A DNA stretch of 64,000 nucleotides from Nyssa sinensis (GCA_008638375.1 CM018049.1:1722001-1786000), one strand, 5' to 3'. Counted from the stretch's first letter, positions 24,679 through 35,156 are shown. Numbers and translations are program-made. The notes: generated from the letters alone by a model not told the origin.

Positions 24679-25006
24679 GGTTTCACCCACTGTTTGAGCT
24701 TCTCTTTTGGTGATTTAATCTCCTAAGCATGCATAGAAGGAGCAGGAAATAGAATAGTTTCAAATTACATACCTCTTGACGTTGTTCGGCTGAAACCCAC
24801 TTCCAATCTCCCACTTTCTTTTTCTAGCTCCTTTCTCTCTCTAGCTCCTTGTTCTGTTAGTAATTCTTACAGTGTAGCAGCTTCACATGACCCTCTCAGT
24901 TCCTTAGTTTTCCCTCTTGATTATTGTTTGAGATGTGGGATTTGCTTGTAGCGACCTGCAAGCTAACTGAAGTTAGATATATATATATATTATGTATATA
25001 TGTATC

Positions 25007-25051
<45 letters not shown>

Positions 25052-25453
25052 GGAATGGTCTAGAAGGCTGGAGTGTTTTTCCCCCTTGTTAGTTGCCTCT
25101 AGATTTTTCTTTTTGTAGCTAGAATCTTCCTCCCACTTTTTCCTAATTCTCTCTTAAGTGTTTATCTATATAATATACATTTATATAAATACATATAATC
25201 ATATAGGAGAGAGGGGCGGCTACAGCCTCCTTTTGTTCTTTTTTTTTTTTCTTTATTTTATTTTAGTCTTAGTTTGTTGTTTTCTCAAAACTAAGAATAC
25301 TTCATACATTTTTCATAGACAGATTACAACTATACACATTCCAACTGGATTCCAGCATACTTTTATTGTGCCATTTATGATCATCGTAAATTCTGTATAC
25401 GTTATTCACAAGAGTGCGATATTTTATTTATTTCAAATTTTCGGGGTATTACA
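24679..25453 (-). repeat. 5' LTR of element F, 5' segment
   Basis: This resumes F after D1, from the second GGTTT. On the minus strand the LTR begins at 25453 with TGTAATACCCCGAAAA. A long (TA)n tract (24968-25047) and a TTTTTTTTTT run (25238-25250) are included. Next to it (25454 on) is the LTR of element C, so F inserted into C; AACAT (25454-25458) would be the target duplication, but the other copy is outside the window. Confidence 0.85.
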
Positions 25454-26225
25454 AACATGCATATATATATATACACACACATACACACTATGTCATGCAC
25501 ATATACATATACGTATATGTCATTTCTAATGTTTCACATTTTTGGTGACTGGCTATTGTGACATTGTATACCTTGATTTCTATTGTGATATCATATCCTT
25601 GTTGGTATTGTTCATACCTTTCTTTTGTCATTTCTATTGTGATACATATACATATATGTCATTTCTAATGTTTCACATTTTTGGTGACTGGCTATTATGA
25701 CATTGTATACCTTGATTTCTATTGTGATATCATATCCTTGTTGGTATTGTTCATACCTTGCTTTTGAACTAACCTTGGCCCATGGCAGAGTAGGGGAGTT
25801 TACTTACTGACCTAAGTTATCTCATTCCAGTTATTTTATTCTTTTCAGGACAACAAATTATAAAAGGACCATCGGGCATACGTATTGAGTAGACGCTTCA
25901 CTTGTTACAGATTGTCCTTTTGCAAGTATAGTGGGTGTTTTTACCTATTAATGTAATAGACTAAGCATAGCGTAGTCTTAGTTCTTCCACGTGTCTAGGT
26001 CTTGGGTATGTTATGTATTTAAGGATCTGTATTAAACCACTTATATTGTCTTGGCATGTACAATTATACTCTAATGATGGGATTTTATTAACTAATGACA
26101 TAGTATGCAATTTAATGTTTAAATTATTCAGTGTTTATGATCCTATAGTAGGGGAAATGGCTTACGAGCTACTGCCCTCAGTCACGGGCTTCTAATCTGT
26201 TTAAGACGGGTTTCGGGTCGTGACA
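25454..26225 (+). repeat. 5' LTR of element C, 3' remnant
   Basis: It matches 56755-56982 joined to 63047-63389 of the C 3' LTR, and ends GGGTTTCGGGTCGTGACA. It preserves the uninterrupted site CATACGTATTGAGTAG (about 25883) where B- inserted in the other LTR. It has a 139-bp direct duplication near its start that the 3' LTR lacks. The upstream part of the LTR lies beyond element F, outside the window. An acceptor-like TATTCTTTTCAG ends at 25848. Confidence 0.88.
25519..25796. repeat. 139-bp tandem duplication in 5' LTR of C
   Basis: GTCATTTCTAATGTTTCAC begins at 25519 and again at 25658; the following sequence through TTGGTATTGTTCATACC is repeated almost unchanged. The 3' LTR (about 56760) has one copy, so the duplication arose after insertion of C. 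Confidence 0.88.
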
Positions 26226-26229
26226 AGCG

Positions 26230-26242
26230 TGGTATCAGAGCC
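26230..26242 (+). promoter_or_regulatory. Primer binding site of element C
   Basis: TGGTATCAGAGCC starts four bases after the 5' LTR end at 26225 and matches the 3' end of initiator tRNA-Met. Confidence 0.94.
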
Positions 26243-26399
26243 AAGTTCTAGTGGTTCATGGGAGATTAGAACTACAGTATTAAGGCTTGTAAAGTCTAAG
26301 AGTCAAGTAAATAAGTAAGACTTGTTATAGTGATTAAGTGCTTACTTGACTGCTAGATACTGTTCTTTTACAGTAAATGGTCCCACTCGCAGTACTAAT

Positions 26400-27330
26400 A
26401 TGGAGCTAGATCGCTTAAACAGAATAGAGCGCATATTAGAAAGGGTGGTGGAAACTTTACCCGGACCCCAAGGGGGTGGAAATAAACTAGCACGGCAAGA
26501 CTGTACTAGCAATTGCGAAAACTGATAGGGCGATGATAGGGATCAGTCATACCTATACAAGCGGTTTCAAGATTTGAAGCCGTCAACATTTGATGGCTTG
26601 TGAGGTCCTACAGTAGTCGAGGAGTGGCTGTTGGAAATGAACAAAATATCCTAGATTCTTACCTGCACCGAAAAACAGAATGTGGCTCATACCACATATA
26701 TGTTCAAAGGGACAACTCATAGATGGTGGATATTAGAAGAAGGTCGAGAACCTAACATGTGTTGGCAGTAATTTACAGAAGGTCTTTAATGAGAAATACT
26801 TTTCCCAGGAAGCCAGAGATCAGAAAATTGCTGAGTTTTTAGTACTAAAATAAGGGGGCATGATAGTAGATGAATATTGGGCCAAGTTCATTGAGTTGGC
26901 CAGGCTTGCTCCTAATGTCATTAATACAAAAAGTCTGAGGGCCCACAAATTTGAGGGTGGTTTAAGGTGGGCCATTAAAGACAAAATCAGGCCCTAGAGA
27001 TTAGCCACTTATAATGATGTGGTGGCAACGACAAGGATCATAAAGCTTAGTGGGGAAAAGTATGCAAAGAGGAAAGGGAATCAAAGGTCGGGTGGCAATA
27101 GAAAGAGAGGACAGAGATCCTTATTATTCAAGTCTGGTGTTGGATCACTAACTCGAGGACAGGGCCTAGTCGGGGAAAGGCCAACAACAACAATGGGGGC
27201 ATAACTAAATGGCCCAACTATCAAAGAGTTCTCAAAGGGCAGTGCTACACGAGAATCAATGCCTGCTACAGATGTGGTTATTGGGCATTATATGAAAAAC
27301 TGTCCCCGGGGTGGAAAGTCCACCATCATC
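26400..27330 (+). pseudogene. gag, element C
   Basis: The frame opens with ATG at 26400 (MELDRLNRIERILERVVE, a likely helical start) and shows the gag pattern: LKPSTFDG, VVEEWLLEMNKI, HTTYMFKG then WW, and later ELARLAPN-like sequence. Multiple in-frame stops (for example about 26520, 26600, 26655) and frameshifts break it. The zinc knuckle begins CYRCG at 27267 but a frameshift and base changes destroy the following His/Cys spacing. It would have formed the particle; it cannot be translated as one protein now. Start chosen by similarity to element 1 and position after the primer site. Confidence 0.8.
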
Positions 27331-27789
27331 TCCACACTTGCCACATCAGCCTCTGTGGCCAGACCTCAGATCCGCAATGAAGGGCCAAGGAACGAGCAAC
27401 AACGTCATGGAAGAGTTTTCTCCATTACACTCGGAGATGTTCAGGCTACCACTTCAGTAGTCGCTGGTATTCTTCTAGTTTGTTCTCAACCTACTCATGT
27501 TCTATTTGCTACTAGCTCTACGCATTCATTTATGTCTCTCACATTTTCTACCAAATTGAACTTAAAAGCTGAACCCTTAGGCTACATGTTGATTGTTACA
27601 ATTCCTTCAAGGAAAACACTATTAGGGACGGTAATATATAAATCATGTGGGATAAAGATTATGGGTAGCCAGTTAGTCGCTGATTTCATACCTTTTGAAA
27701 TTTATGGCTTTGATGTGATCCTCGGTAGGGATTGGCTGACTGCAAATCATGCGACCATTGATTGTCTAGCCAAGAAAGTTCTTATTTAG
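27331..27789 (+). pseudogene. Aspartic protease, element C pol
   Basis: One open frame spans 27259-27789. It includes GRVFSITLGDVQATTSVVAG, then the active-site region, then FEIYGFDVILGRDWL, the typical end of a Ty3/Gypsy protease. The catalytic D-S-G is gone: the sequence reads ATSSTHSF (27508-27531) where elements A and F have IDSGSTHSF, one codon shorter. A protease of this sequence should be inactive. The frame then stops at 27787 just before the linker to RT. Confidence 0.85.
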
Positions 27790-28702
27790 AATCCAGGACA
27801 ACCGATCATTGTATCTGAGGGCACAAGAGTGGTCTCTCTACCGTATTTTACTTCTTCCATCTAGGCCAAACGTTTGCTTCACAAGGCATGTCATGGTTTC
27901 TTGTGTGGCGTTCTTGACACCCGCTCACAAGTACCCACTCTAGACCAAATTCTTGTTGCCAGAGAGTCTTTTGATGTATTTCTAGATGATCTTCCTAGAA
28001 TAACTGTTGATTGGGAAATTGAGTTCAAAATTGATGTATTTCCTAGCACTTCACTTGTATCTAAAACCTTGTATCGAATAGCAATAGTAGAGTTGAAAGA
28101 ACTGAAATTGCAGCTACAAGAGTTACTAGACAAGGGTTTTATACGACCCACTTATTCTCTAAGGGGTGCCCCCGTATTGTTTGTTAAAAGAAAGATAGGA
28201 CTATGCGATTGTGTATCGACTACAAAGAATTGAATAAAGTCACCATCAAGAACACGCACCATCTGCCAAGGGTAGATGATTTATTTGATCAATTGAAAGG
28301 GGTGCAGGTCTTCTCAAAGATTGACTTGAGGTCAGGCTACCATTAATTGAAAGTCAGGCCTACAAATGTAGAAAATACGGCATTCAGAACCCATTATGGG
28401 CACTATGAGTTCCTAGTGATGCCTTTTGGGGTGACAAATGCCCTAACCGCATTTATGGACTTAATGAATAGGGTTTTCAAGCTGTATCTAGATAACTTCG
28501 TGGTTGTATTTATTGATGATATCTTAATCTATTCTAAGAAGCCAGAAGAGCATGAAGTACATTTGAAGAAAGTTTTGCAAAAGCTTTGGGAGCAGAAATT
28601 GTATGCTAAGCTAAAGAAATGTAAGTTTTGGCTCCCTAGCATCTCATTTCTTGGACACGTGATTACTAGAGATGGGATCTCTATGGATTCCCAAGAGATA
28701 GA
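27790..28702 (+). pseudogene. Reverse transcriptase (first part), element C pol
   Basis: It is readable in pieces: the linker and FDVFLDDLPR (27874-28233), a frameshift near 28200 at [14 protein letters not shown] then a stop, and [20 protein letters not shown] through [11 protein letters not shown] (about 28509-28541) to [13 protein letters not shown] (28347-28702). The FIDD catalytic pair is intact. The reading is cut exactly at 28702 by element A and continues at 47286. The bases ATAGA at 28698-28702 are repeated at 47281-47285. Confidence 0.92.
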
Positions 28703-29014
28703 TGTAACACCCCAGACTTAATTATTAAATTATGTAATGAAAACTCTTTCTGAAATCTGATCTGGCATTTAACTATTTAAATTCAACTGTTTAACACTGG
28801 CAAAACCCATGTTAGCTGATTTCAAAATTCTGAGAAACTGGTTACTGACACTGAACCCTTGGACACTGAAGCTAACCTAACTAGGAGTTGACCAGAAGAA
28901 ACCGCATCGAAAACTAAGCTATAGAATGAAAGTTAGGTAGGAAACAGTGAAACTGCATTAATGCGCAGCCAAACAGGGCCTAAGCCCAAAGTATGGAAAG
29001 AACCAAAAATGTGG

Positions 29015-29090
29015 CCAAGAGGATTTGATCCCTTGACCAAATTGGGTAGAATTTGGTTTACCAAAAAATTACCAACTAGGCTAGGAGCAT
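29015..29090 (-). other. tRNA-like segment, antisense in LTR A (5' copy)
   Basis: Read on the minus strand, TAGCCTAGTTGG (29083-29072) is A-box-like and GGATCAAATCC (29031-29021) is B-box-like, about 45 bp apart. No acceptor stem is closed. The adjacent sequence GGCCACATTTTT and the GGCTGCGCA further on are shared with LTR B, so the unit may be a SINE relic older than the split of these families. Confidence 0.6.
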
Positions 29091-30599
29091 CTTTGTGAAC
29101 AAATATACCAATATATATATATATATATATATGAGTATAAATCTGATTTGGCCACCTCCCAAGTGGCCAATAACCAAGCATGCAACACATCAGCATGCAT
29201 CACCCTATGCCCCCCTAGATCATCATGCCTATGTACCCATGATTACATCTCCTCCCAACCAAATTGCATGCAAATCCATCATGCACTTGGGGAGATGAAA
29301 CGCCAAAGACAAATATGATTTTTTAGATAATCTCCATATATGCATGGAGGGAAATCAGAACTGTAGAGGCCTTGTATACTGACTCTTAGAGAGAGAGAAT
29401 CTTAGAAAGAGAGTGAGATATACACAAAGTGAGTGTGTTGTGTGTAACCATTGAAGGAGCTTACAAGGAAGCTAAGGACTGAGAACTGAAGGGCTGGACT
29501 GGACCTGCTCCATTGGGAGGCTTCTACTTGAATACGAACCCTAGGAGAGACCACTGTTCGAAGGTAAGCAAGCTAAAATTTTAAATTTTCTCTTTGGATT
29601 TTTTTTGGCTACTGTTTTATTTCCTTTGGGACTGTAAATGCATGTATAATGGTTAGACATTGAAACCTGGAGTGTTTGTGCATACTTGGACCCATAAAAC
29701 TGCCCCAAAAACTCAAACCCGTAGCAAACCGCCATTGATGGACCTCGGGTTGCAGGTCTGAATCGACCTCAACCAAACGACTTTTCGTTTGTCAATACCC
29801 GAAATAGACCATCCTAGGACCCTAAAAATCACCATCCGTGAACTAGAAACCTAGGTTTATGCCCTCGAAATCGAGGCTATTCTTTTCGGCCCAAAAACCA
29901 AATCTCTAAATCAGACCCCTAAACTGAGATTTAAGGATTGGTAATTGAAGACCTTGTTGTGAGGGTTACAGAGGACCAAACTTCGTGCAAAATGGTTGAG
30001 AAACAAGGCCGTATGACCGAACTGAAACTCTCCATGATAATCGGTTGAAACAGGCCCCTATTGTTGAATTTGAAGCTTGAAACTAATGCCAAAAGGTTGG
30101 CTTTACTCCCAGAAGTCGTTTCGGAACGAAACTTGTTGAAAACAGAACCTAAAACTCCACAAAATCGAGGGAGAAAATTCTGCAATTTTCTAGGGCAACA
30201 GTAGCCCTAGACTGGTGGGGACGATGAACAGTGTTAGGCATGGATCGGGTCTTTGGGTCGGGCCCCGACTCGAATAAGAAACGGATAAAACCCATAAACC
30301 AAAACTGCGTTGTTCTGTTAACTGATTTTTAAATTTTTAATTTTAGGGCTGACGTCATCCTGACGTCAGCGCAGTACCTTGAACCGGTTAAAACCAAACT
30401 GGACCGGTCTAGTTCAGTTGCATACGGACTGAACCCTTTGGTTCAGTTTAAATCTTTTGAAAAATTACGAAACGGCCCCAACAGTTTTGGGAAATTCCAC
30501 TCTGGCCCAGTTTCTGATATTTTATTCCATTTATACCCCTGATAAATTAATAAATAATAAATTAAATTATTTAATTAATTTATTAATTAAATAAAAATG

Positions 30600-31060
30600 A
30601 CCAAATGACCCCTAGGTCATAAATAAGTCAAACGGAGTCCGAATAAATCAAATGAATAGTGTATTTTCACTATTTCAAGCATTCTGGACTCAATGGCAGA
30701 GTCCGATTTGGGAAATTAAGTCCCGAAAAATACAGACCCGAAAAGGGAAAATGACTGTACTACCCCTAGTGACACTTAGGACCGAATTACACTAAAAGAT
30801 AGTCCATTTTGACTATGTCGGATATTCCAAACTCAATGCTGAGGTCCGTACTAGCAAATAAAGTACCGAAAAATATGACGCATGAAATTACCAAAATGCC
30901 CCTAACTCTGTTTGAAGCCCAAATGAAGTCCGATTGAGACGAAACTGAAACCAGTAGAAACCCTGATACCTGTAAGGCTGCACACGTGATCAGATGATGA
31001 ATCGAAGTCAAAACTTCACAACTATGAAATGACCAAAATACCCCTAGCCCTGTATCAAGT
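30600..31060 (+). repeat. 143-bp-spaced module in LTR A
   Basis: TTCTGGACTCAATGG (anchor at 30687) and TTCCAAACTCAATG (anchor 30830) are 143 bp apart, each followed by AGTCC or GGTCC and CCGAAAAATA. The unit recurs in all LTR families of the window with 141-146 bp spacing. Confidence 0.7.
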
Positions 31061-31174
31061 CTAAACAATATCCGAATGAGCCAAAAATTATCCCGATGAA
31101 AACTTAGATAATTCCATGTCTATGCACATGACTAAATAACCAAACTACCTAGAGGTGGTACATATCCTAACATC

Positions 31175-31453
31175 TTGGGATTATGTTATAGGATAAAAAA
31201 AAAACTCAAGACTGTCATAGAGGGAAAGGGTAAGGAACCAAAGAAGTTCACTATCATGACTAAAGCCGAAAGAGCGGTTGAAAAGAAACAGCAGGAGTTC
31301 ATGCGAGAACTATTATGGCAACAAAAGATGATTGAACGAAATATAAGGATAGCCAAAACAACCGAGGTAGTTTCTGTCCGGCCTTTTATGTACAAAATGA
31401 CCACCAAGGCAATGATTACAGAAGCTAAGTTAAAAAAAACAAGAAGACACTGA
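31175..31453 (+). CDS. Small lysine-rich ORF inside LTR A (5' copy)
   Basis: A 92-codon frame encodes a charged, probably helical product with MTKAERAVEKKQQEFMREL and a Lys-rich end; no domain is recognised. It lies in the candidate intron 1 of the LTR. The 3' LTR has a matching frame (45541-45807, 88 codons), with its first Met internal to this one and a different C-terminus after an indel in an A run. The changes seen between the two copies are mostly amino-acid changing (E to D, P to L, T to P, T to A), which argues against recent selection on the protein. No matching frame is seen in the LTRs of B, C, D, E or F. It may be captured sequence or chance. Confidence 0.3.
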   Translation: MGLCYRIKKKLKTVIEGKGKEPKKFTIMTKAERAVEKKQQEFMRELLWQQKMIERNIRIAKTTEVVSVRPFMYKMTTKAMITEAKLKKTRRH

Positions 31454-31662
31454 AACCCCTGAAAGAATGAATACAAAGGTAATTTTCAGTTATCATGAAA
31501 ACACATAGATAGCAAGATAGTCCAACTCAGGTTGAATTTTGAATTCAAATGGAATCAAGTTAAATTTCGTGTGAGATTTATGAAATGTTCATAAATTTTC
31601 TAGGATAAAGAAGGATAGAAAGAAGAGAAAGGCTTCTCAGTTAAGTCCCGTTACCGCACAAG

Positions 31663-32440
31663 GTGAGTAACCTTGACTCCTGACTTGGTGTATAAGTACA
31701 CTGTCTAGTTACTCTATTTTAAAATACCGTACCATACTGTTTTATCTGATACACTGATTACATGTTTTTACTCAAATGCATGATTTTTACTCTGTCTGGC
31801 TTCTCTGTTCTGTACTGAAATAAACCTATCGCTGTTTTTAACTGGTTCTGAAAGAACAACTTGACTCTTGGTACCACTTCAGTCTTGAGCACTATATGAG
31901 CATACCGCATTGTTTCATCTGTGCATACTGTACTGTTTATCCTGTTATACTGTTCTGCTCTGCTCATTACTGACCTATTCTGTTACTCTGATGTTTTAAC
32001 TGTACTCGTGTTTTAATACTGTTTCAAATGAACGAACAGTTTGTGAGTAACCCTAACTCCTGAATTGGTGTATAAGTACATTGTCTAGTTACTGTATTTT
32101 AAAATACTATACTGTACTATTTTATCTGATACACTGATTTCATGCTCTTACCCAAATGCATGATCGTTACTCTGTCTGACTTCTCTGTTCTGTACTGAAA
32201 TCGCTGTTTTAAACTGGTTCTAAATGAACAACTGACTCCTGGTACCACCTCAGTCTTGAGCACTATATGAGCATACTGCATTGTTTAATCTGTGCATACT
32301 GTACTATTTATTCTGTTATACTGTTCCGCTCTGCTCATTACTGATCTGTTCTGTTACTCTGATGTTTTAACTGATCTGTTCTGTTACCCTGATGTCTTAA
32401 CTGTTCTCCAGTTTTTAATACTGTTTCAAATGAACGTATT
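31663..32440. repeat. 380-bp tandem duplication in LTR A
   Basis: GTGAGTAACC, followed by CTCCTGA and TTGGTGTATAAGTAC, begins at 31663 and at 32043. The 3' LTR has the same duplication (45988 and 46367), so it predates the insertion of A. Confidence 0.88.
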
Positions 32441-32571
32441 TAATTACCTTCTCAGAAATGCCTGACTCACCCACATGCTTTATAAACAACAATGGTTTGA
32501 AACCCATGACAGGGGACCCGTGTTACTCACTAGGCTTTTTAAAGCTCACCCCATTCCCTAACATTTTTCAG
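31663..32571 (+). other. Candidate LTR intron 2, element A 5' LTR
   Basis: Donor CACAAG|GTGAGTAAC at 31663 is a near-consensus 5' splice site. The acceptor is CCCTAACATTTTTCAG|G ending at 32571, with a branch-point-like CTAAC and the hairpin GCTTTTTAAAGC (about 32534-32545). Length 909 bp, the intron preceded by a 59-bp exon (31604-31662). A second GTGAGTAACC at 32043 comes from a tandem duplication. Confidence 0.5.
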
Positions 32572-32960
32572 GTGAGGGACCCAGCAATCAGGATTAGCGG
32601 GTTGGAGACCCGGAGGAATTATTTTGAAGAACCTTATGATCTAGTCATTTTTGTACTAAATCCCTATTTCTGAACGTGATGTATCTGAAACCTAAGACTC
32701 TTATCTTTTGTGGAACAATAATGTAGTAGAGAACTATGGATGTATTAATGGCTCTGCCAAGGTGTTATGCATTCTCTCATTTCCGCTGCATACTTATATG
32801 AATTGAATGCATTGTACTTGGATGCTACCGGTGAATGGCCTGTGGTTAGGATTACCGTCGGCATTTGATTTTGAAAAAAAAAAAAAAAACCGATGGGTGC
32901 CTAACTGGCCGGTCGCATGCCCCAAATCCGCACAGGGTGGGTATGAGGGATGTGACAGAG

Positions 32961-32973
32961 TTAGTATCAGAGC
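32961..32973 (+). promoter_or_regulatory. Primer binding site of element A (altered)
   Basis: TTAGTATCAGAGC lies three bases after the LTR end. Compared with TGGTATCAGAGC the GG has become TA, which weakens pairing to the primer tRNA 3' end. Confidence 0.85.
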
Positions 32974-33120
32974 TTTAGGTTTTACATCCCGAACGTAGAA
33001 CAGAACCTTAGGGTTACCAAACTAAATCCTTAGGGAGTATATGCTTGAGTGGTAGGAACCTTGAGCCAACAATGATCTGCGTGTCATTATACAAAGACAC
33101 ACTGAACGAGAATATTGAAA

Positions 33121-34135
33121 ATGACTTTTATTCTGCCTCAGATGCCGCCACGGACGAGAAACGACAATAGGGAACCTCAAGCCCCGACTGAGAGTGCGAC
33201 TATACGTGAAATGCGGGCGACTTTAGCTCAGTTTGCCCGAGTGATAGAAGGGTTGAATAGAACCCTGCAGCAGAACCAACCCGGACCAGCCAACAACCCG
33301 GCTGAAGCCCCAGCAATGCCACCCCCACCTGCTCCTGTGCCACCCGTTGGAGCTGGCATCCGCAATGACCTGCTAGACAGGTTTCACAAGTTGAGACCTC
33401 CATTCTTCGAAACAGTCATAGAGCCTGAGCAGGCCGAATTATGGGTGATGGCAATGGAGAAAACTTTTGGACTCCTAATCTGTACTGAGGAGGAAAAAGT
33501 AAGGCTAGCCACTTACATGTTACAAGGGGAGGCGTATAACTGGTGGTTGGAAGTACAAAGGGAAAACCCAGCTATGATATGGGCAGATTTTGTGGAAAGA
33601 TTTTATGGCATGTTTTTCCCGTCGACAGTTCGTGAAAGGAGGATTCAAGAGTTCACAAATCTATAACAAGGAGAAATGTCAGTGATCCAGTATGCTGCCA
33701 AGTTCTCAGCCCTGTCCAGATTCGCCCCCTCCCTGATACAAGGAGAGCAGGGACAAAGCAAAGAAGTTTCAAGGAGGCTTTCGCCTAGGACTTCGAACAA
33801 GGGTATCTGTTTTTGAGCTACACACTTACTCTGATATTCTAAACAAGGCCCTTGTCATCGAAAAGGACATGGAGGAGTATAATCAATTCAAGGACTAGGG
33901 ATGGAAGAACAAAGGGAAGAGCTTCAAGAAGTCCCAACCTTCAAAGAAGCAGAAAACTGAAGGTTAAGGTAAAGGGGAGAAGAATCAGAGGAAAACCTAG
34001 GAAGTGACCAAGTAACCTCATTGTCAGCTGTCTCATCAGGGGGAATGTCGTAAGCTGACCAGTGCATGTTACCGGTGCGGGGGAAAAGGGACACCTGGTC
34101 AAAGACTGCCTGCAGCCACCACCCGATACAAAAGC
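33121..34135 (+). pseudogene. gag, element A
   Basis: The ATG at 33121 (or the PPRT start at 33142 shared with element F) opens a 3-domain gag. The capsid region shows LRPPFFETVIEPEQAE, YMLQGEAYNWW and RFYGMFFPSTVRERRIQEF. A stop (TAA, 33664-33666) ends the first frame; a 1-base insertion near 33750 and stops at about 33897 and 33966 follow. A zinc knuckle (CYRCG...GHLVKDC, 34068-34110) is split by an extra base in a G run. Gag would coat the RNA and form the particle. The breaks prevent translation of one protein; there is no gap from gag to the protease, as in single-polyprotein chromoviruses. Confidence 0.9.
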
Positions 34136-35156
34136 CCCAGCCCCGACTACCACTGCTACGACACGAAGACTCCTTCCAACGGCCCCCACAAAGGATAAGG
34201 GCAAAGCACCACAAGGACGACCAGGGAGGGTGTTTGCCCTAGTACTAGGGGAGACATCTACTGCCAATACTGTGGTAGCAGGTACACTCCCGATCTGTGA
34301 AACCTCTGCATATGTGCTAATTGATTCTGGATCCACACATTCTTTTGTATCTCCACTATTTACTAATAAATTGCATAGAATACCTGAGCCTATGAATGAT
34401 CTGTTATCTGTACAAACTCCATCTGGGATACGAATGGTTGGGTCCAAAATCCTTAGGGACTGTAGTGTAGAAATTGGGGACCAAGAACTGTCAGTAGACC
34501 TAATACCCTTGGATATCAAAGGAATTGATGTGATCTTAGGCATGGATTGGTTATCTCGCAACCACACCACCATCGACTGTTTTGAAAAGAAAGTATTGTT
34601 TCAACTCCCGGGGCAATCCGAATTTGTATTTAAGGGAAAAGGCGTTACCCCTTCGCCCTATCTCATTTCTGCCATCCAGGCAGGGAAATTATTAAGAAAG
34701 GGATGCCATGGTTATCTGTGTAGTGTTCTGGATACCCAAACCCAAGGTCCCCCGTTACCAGAAGTACCAGTGGTGTGTGAATTTCCCGATGTATTCCCTG
34801 AGGACTTACCAAGTGGGACGATTGATCGAGAGATTGAATTTTCTATCGACCTCATCCCCGGAACTCAACCGGTATCTAAAGCTCCATACCGGATGGCTCC
34901 ATCAGAGTTGAAAGCGCTGAAGGCTCAATTGCAGGAGCTGTTGGAGAAGGGATTCATCCGACCTAGCGTATCACCCTGGAGAGCACCGGTGTTATTTGTG
35001 AAAAAGAAGGATGGTTCTCTGAGGCTTTGTATCGACTACCGAGAGCTCAATAAAGTGACAGTGAAGAACAAGTATCCGCTCCCACGCATCGATGAGCTGT
35101 TTGATCAATTGCAAGGAGCAAGTGTGTTTTCCAAGATCAATTTAAGGTCTGGATAG
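34136..35156 (+). pseudogene. Protease and first half of RT, element A
   Basis: A continuous frame (34062-35156) runs from the zinc-knuckle end through protease into RT. The protease active site is [16 protein letters not shown] with the Asp at 34323-34325, and the domain ends [12 protein letters not shown]. After a linker, the RT begins at [35 protein letters not shown] is the conserved fingers region (in part). The frame ends in TAG at 35154-35156, replacing the Tyr codon in the family motif SGYHQ. The polyprotein would be processed by the protease; the stop separates it from the catalytic RT part. Confidence 0.94.

Larger units (their letters stand above)
29564..31603 (+). other. Candidate LTR intron 1, element A
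   Basis: Donor CGAAG|GTAAGC at 29564, just after a GA-rich leader; acceptor AAATTTTCTAG|G ends at 31603. The same donor context (TTGAAG|GTAAG) occurs in LTR C (50288) and a weaker one in LTR B+ (39965, GAAGGTAAAA). Splicing is inferred only. Confidence 0.4.
28703..32957 (+). repeat. 5' LTR of element A (4255 bp)
   Basis: It starts TGTAACACCCCAGAC and ends AGGGATGTGACA. The 3' LTR without its nested insertion is 4264 bp and differs only by scattered substitutions and small indels, by eye 1-3%, so A is a fairly recent insertion. In order it contains an antisense tRNA-like segment, (TA)n (29109-29132), a GA-rich leader, donor GTAAGC (29564), two modules (30687, 30830), a small ORF (31175), a 59-bp candidate exon, a 380-bp tandem duplication, the hairpin and acceptor. 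It preserves the uninterrupted site (about 30012-30020, CGTATGACCGAAC) where B+ inserted in the 3' LTR. Confidence 0.95.

Noticed and set aside
24968..25047. TATA-box promoter of a host gene
   Set aside because: It is a long (TA)n microsatellite in the LTR of F with no gene downstream.
33941..34573. 210-codon frame on the minus strand
   Set aside because: It is the reverse of the protease region of element A, whose sense-strand motifs are clear.
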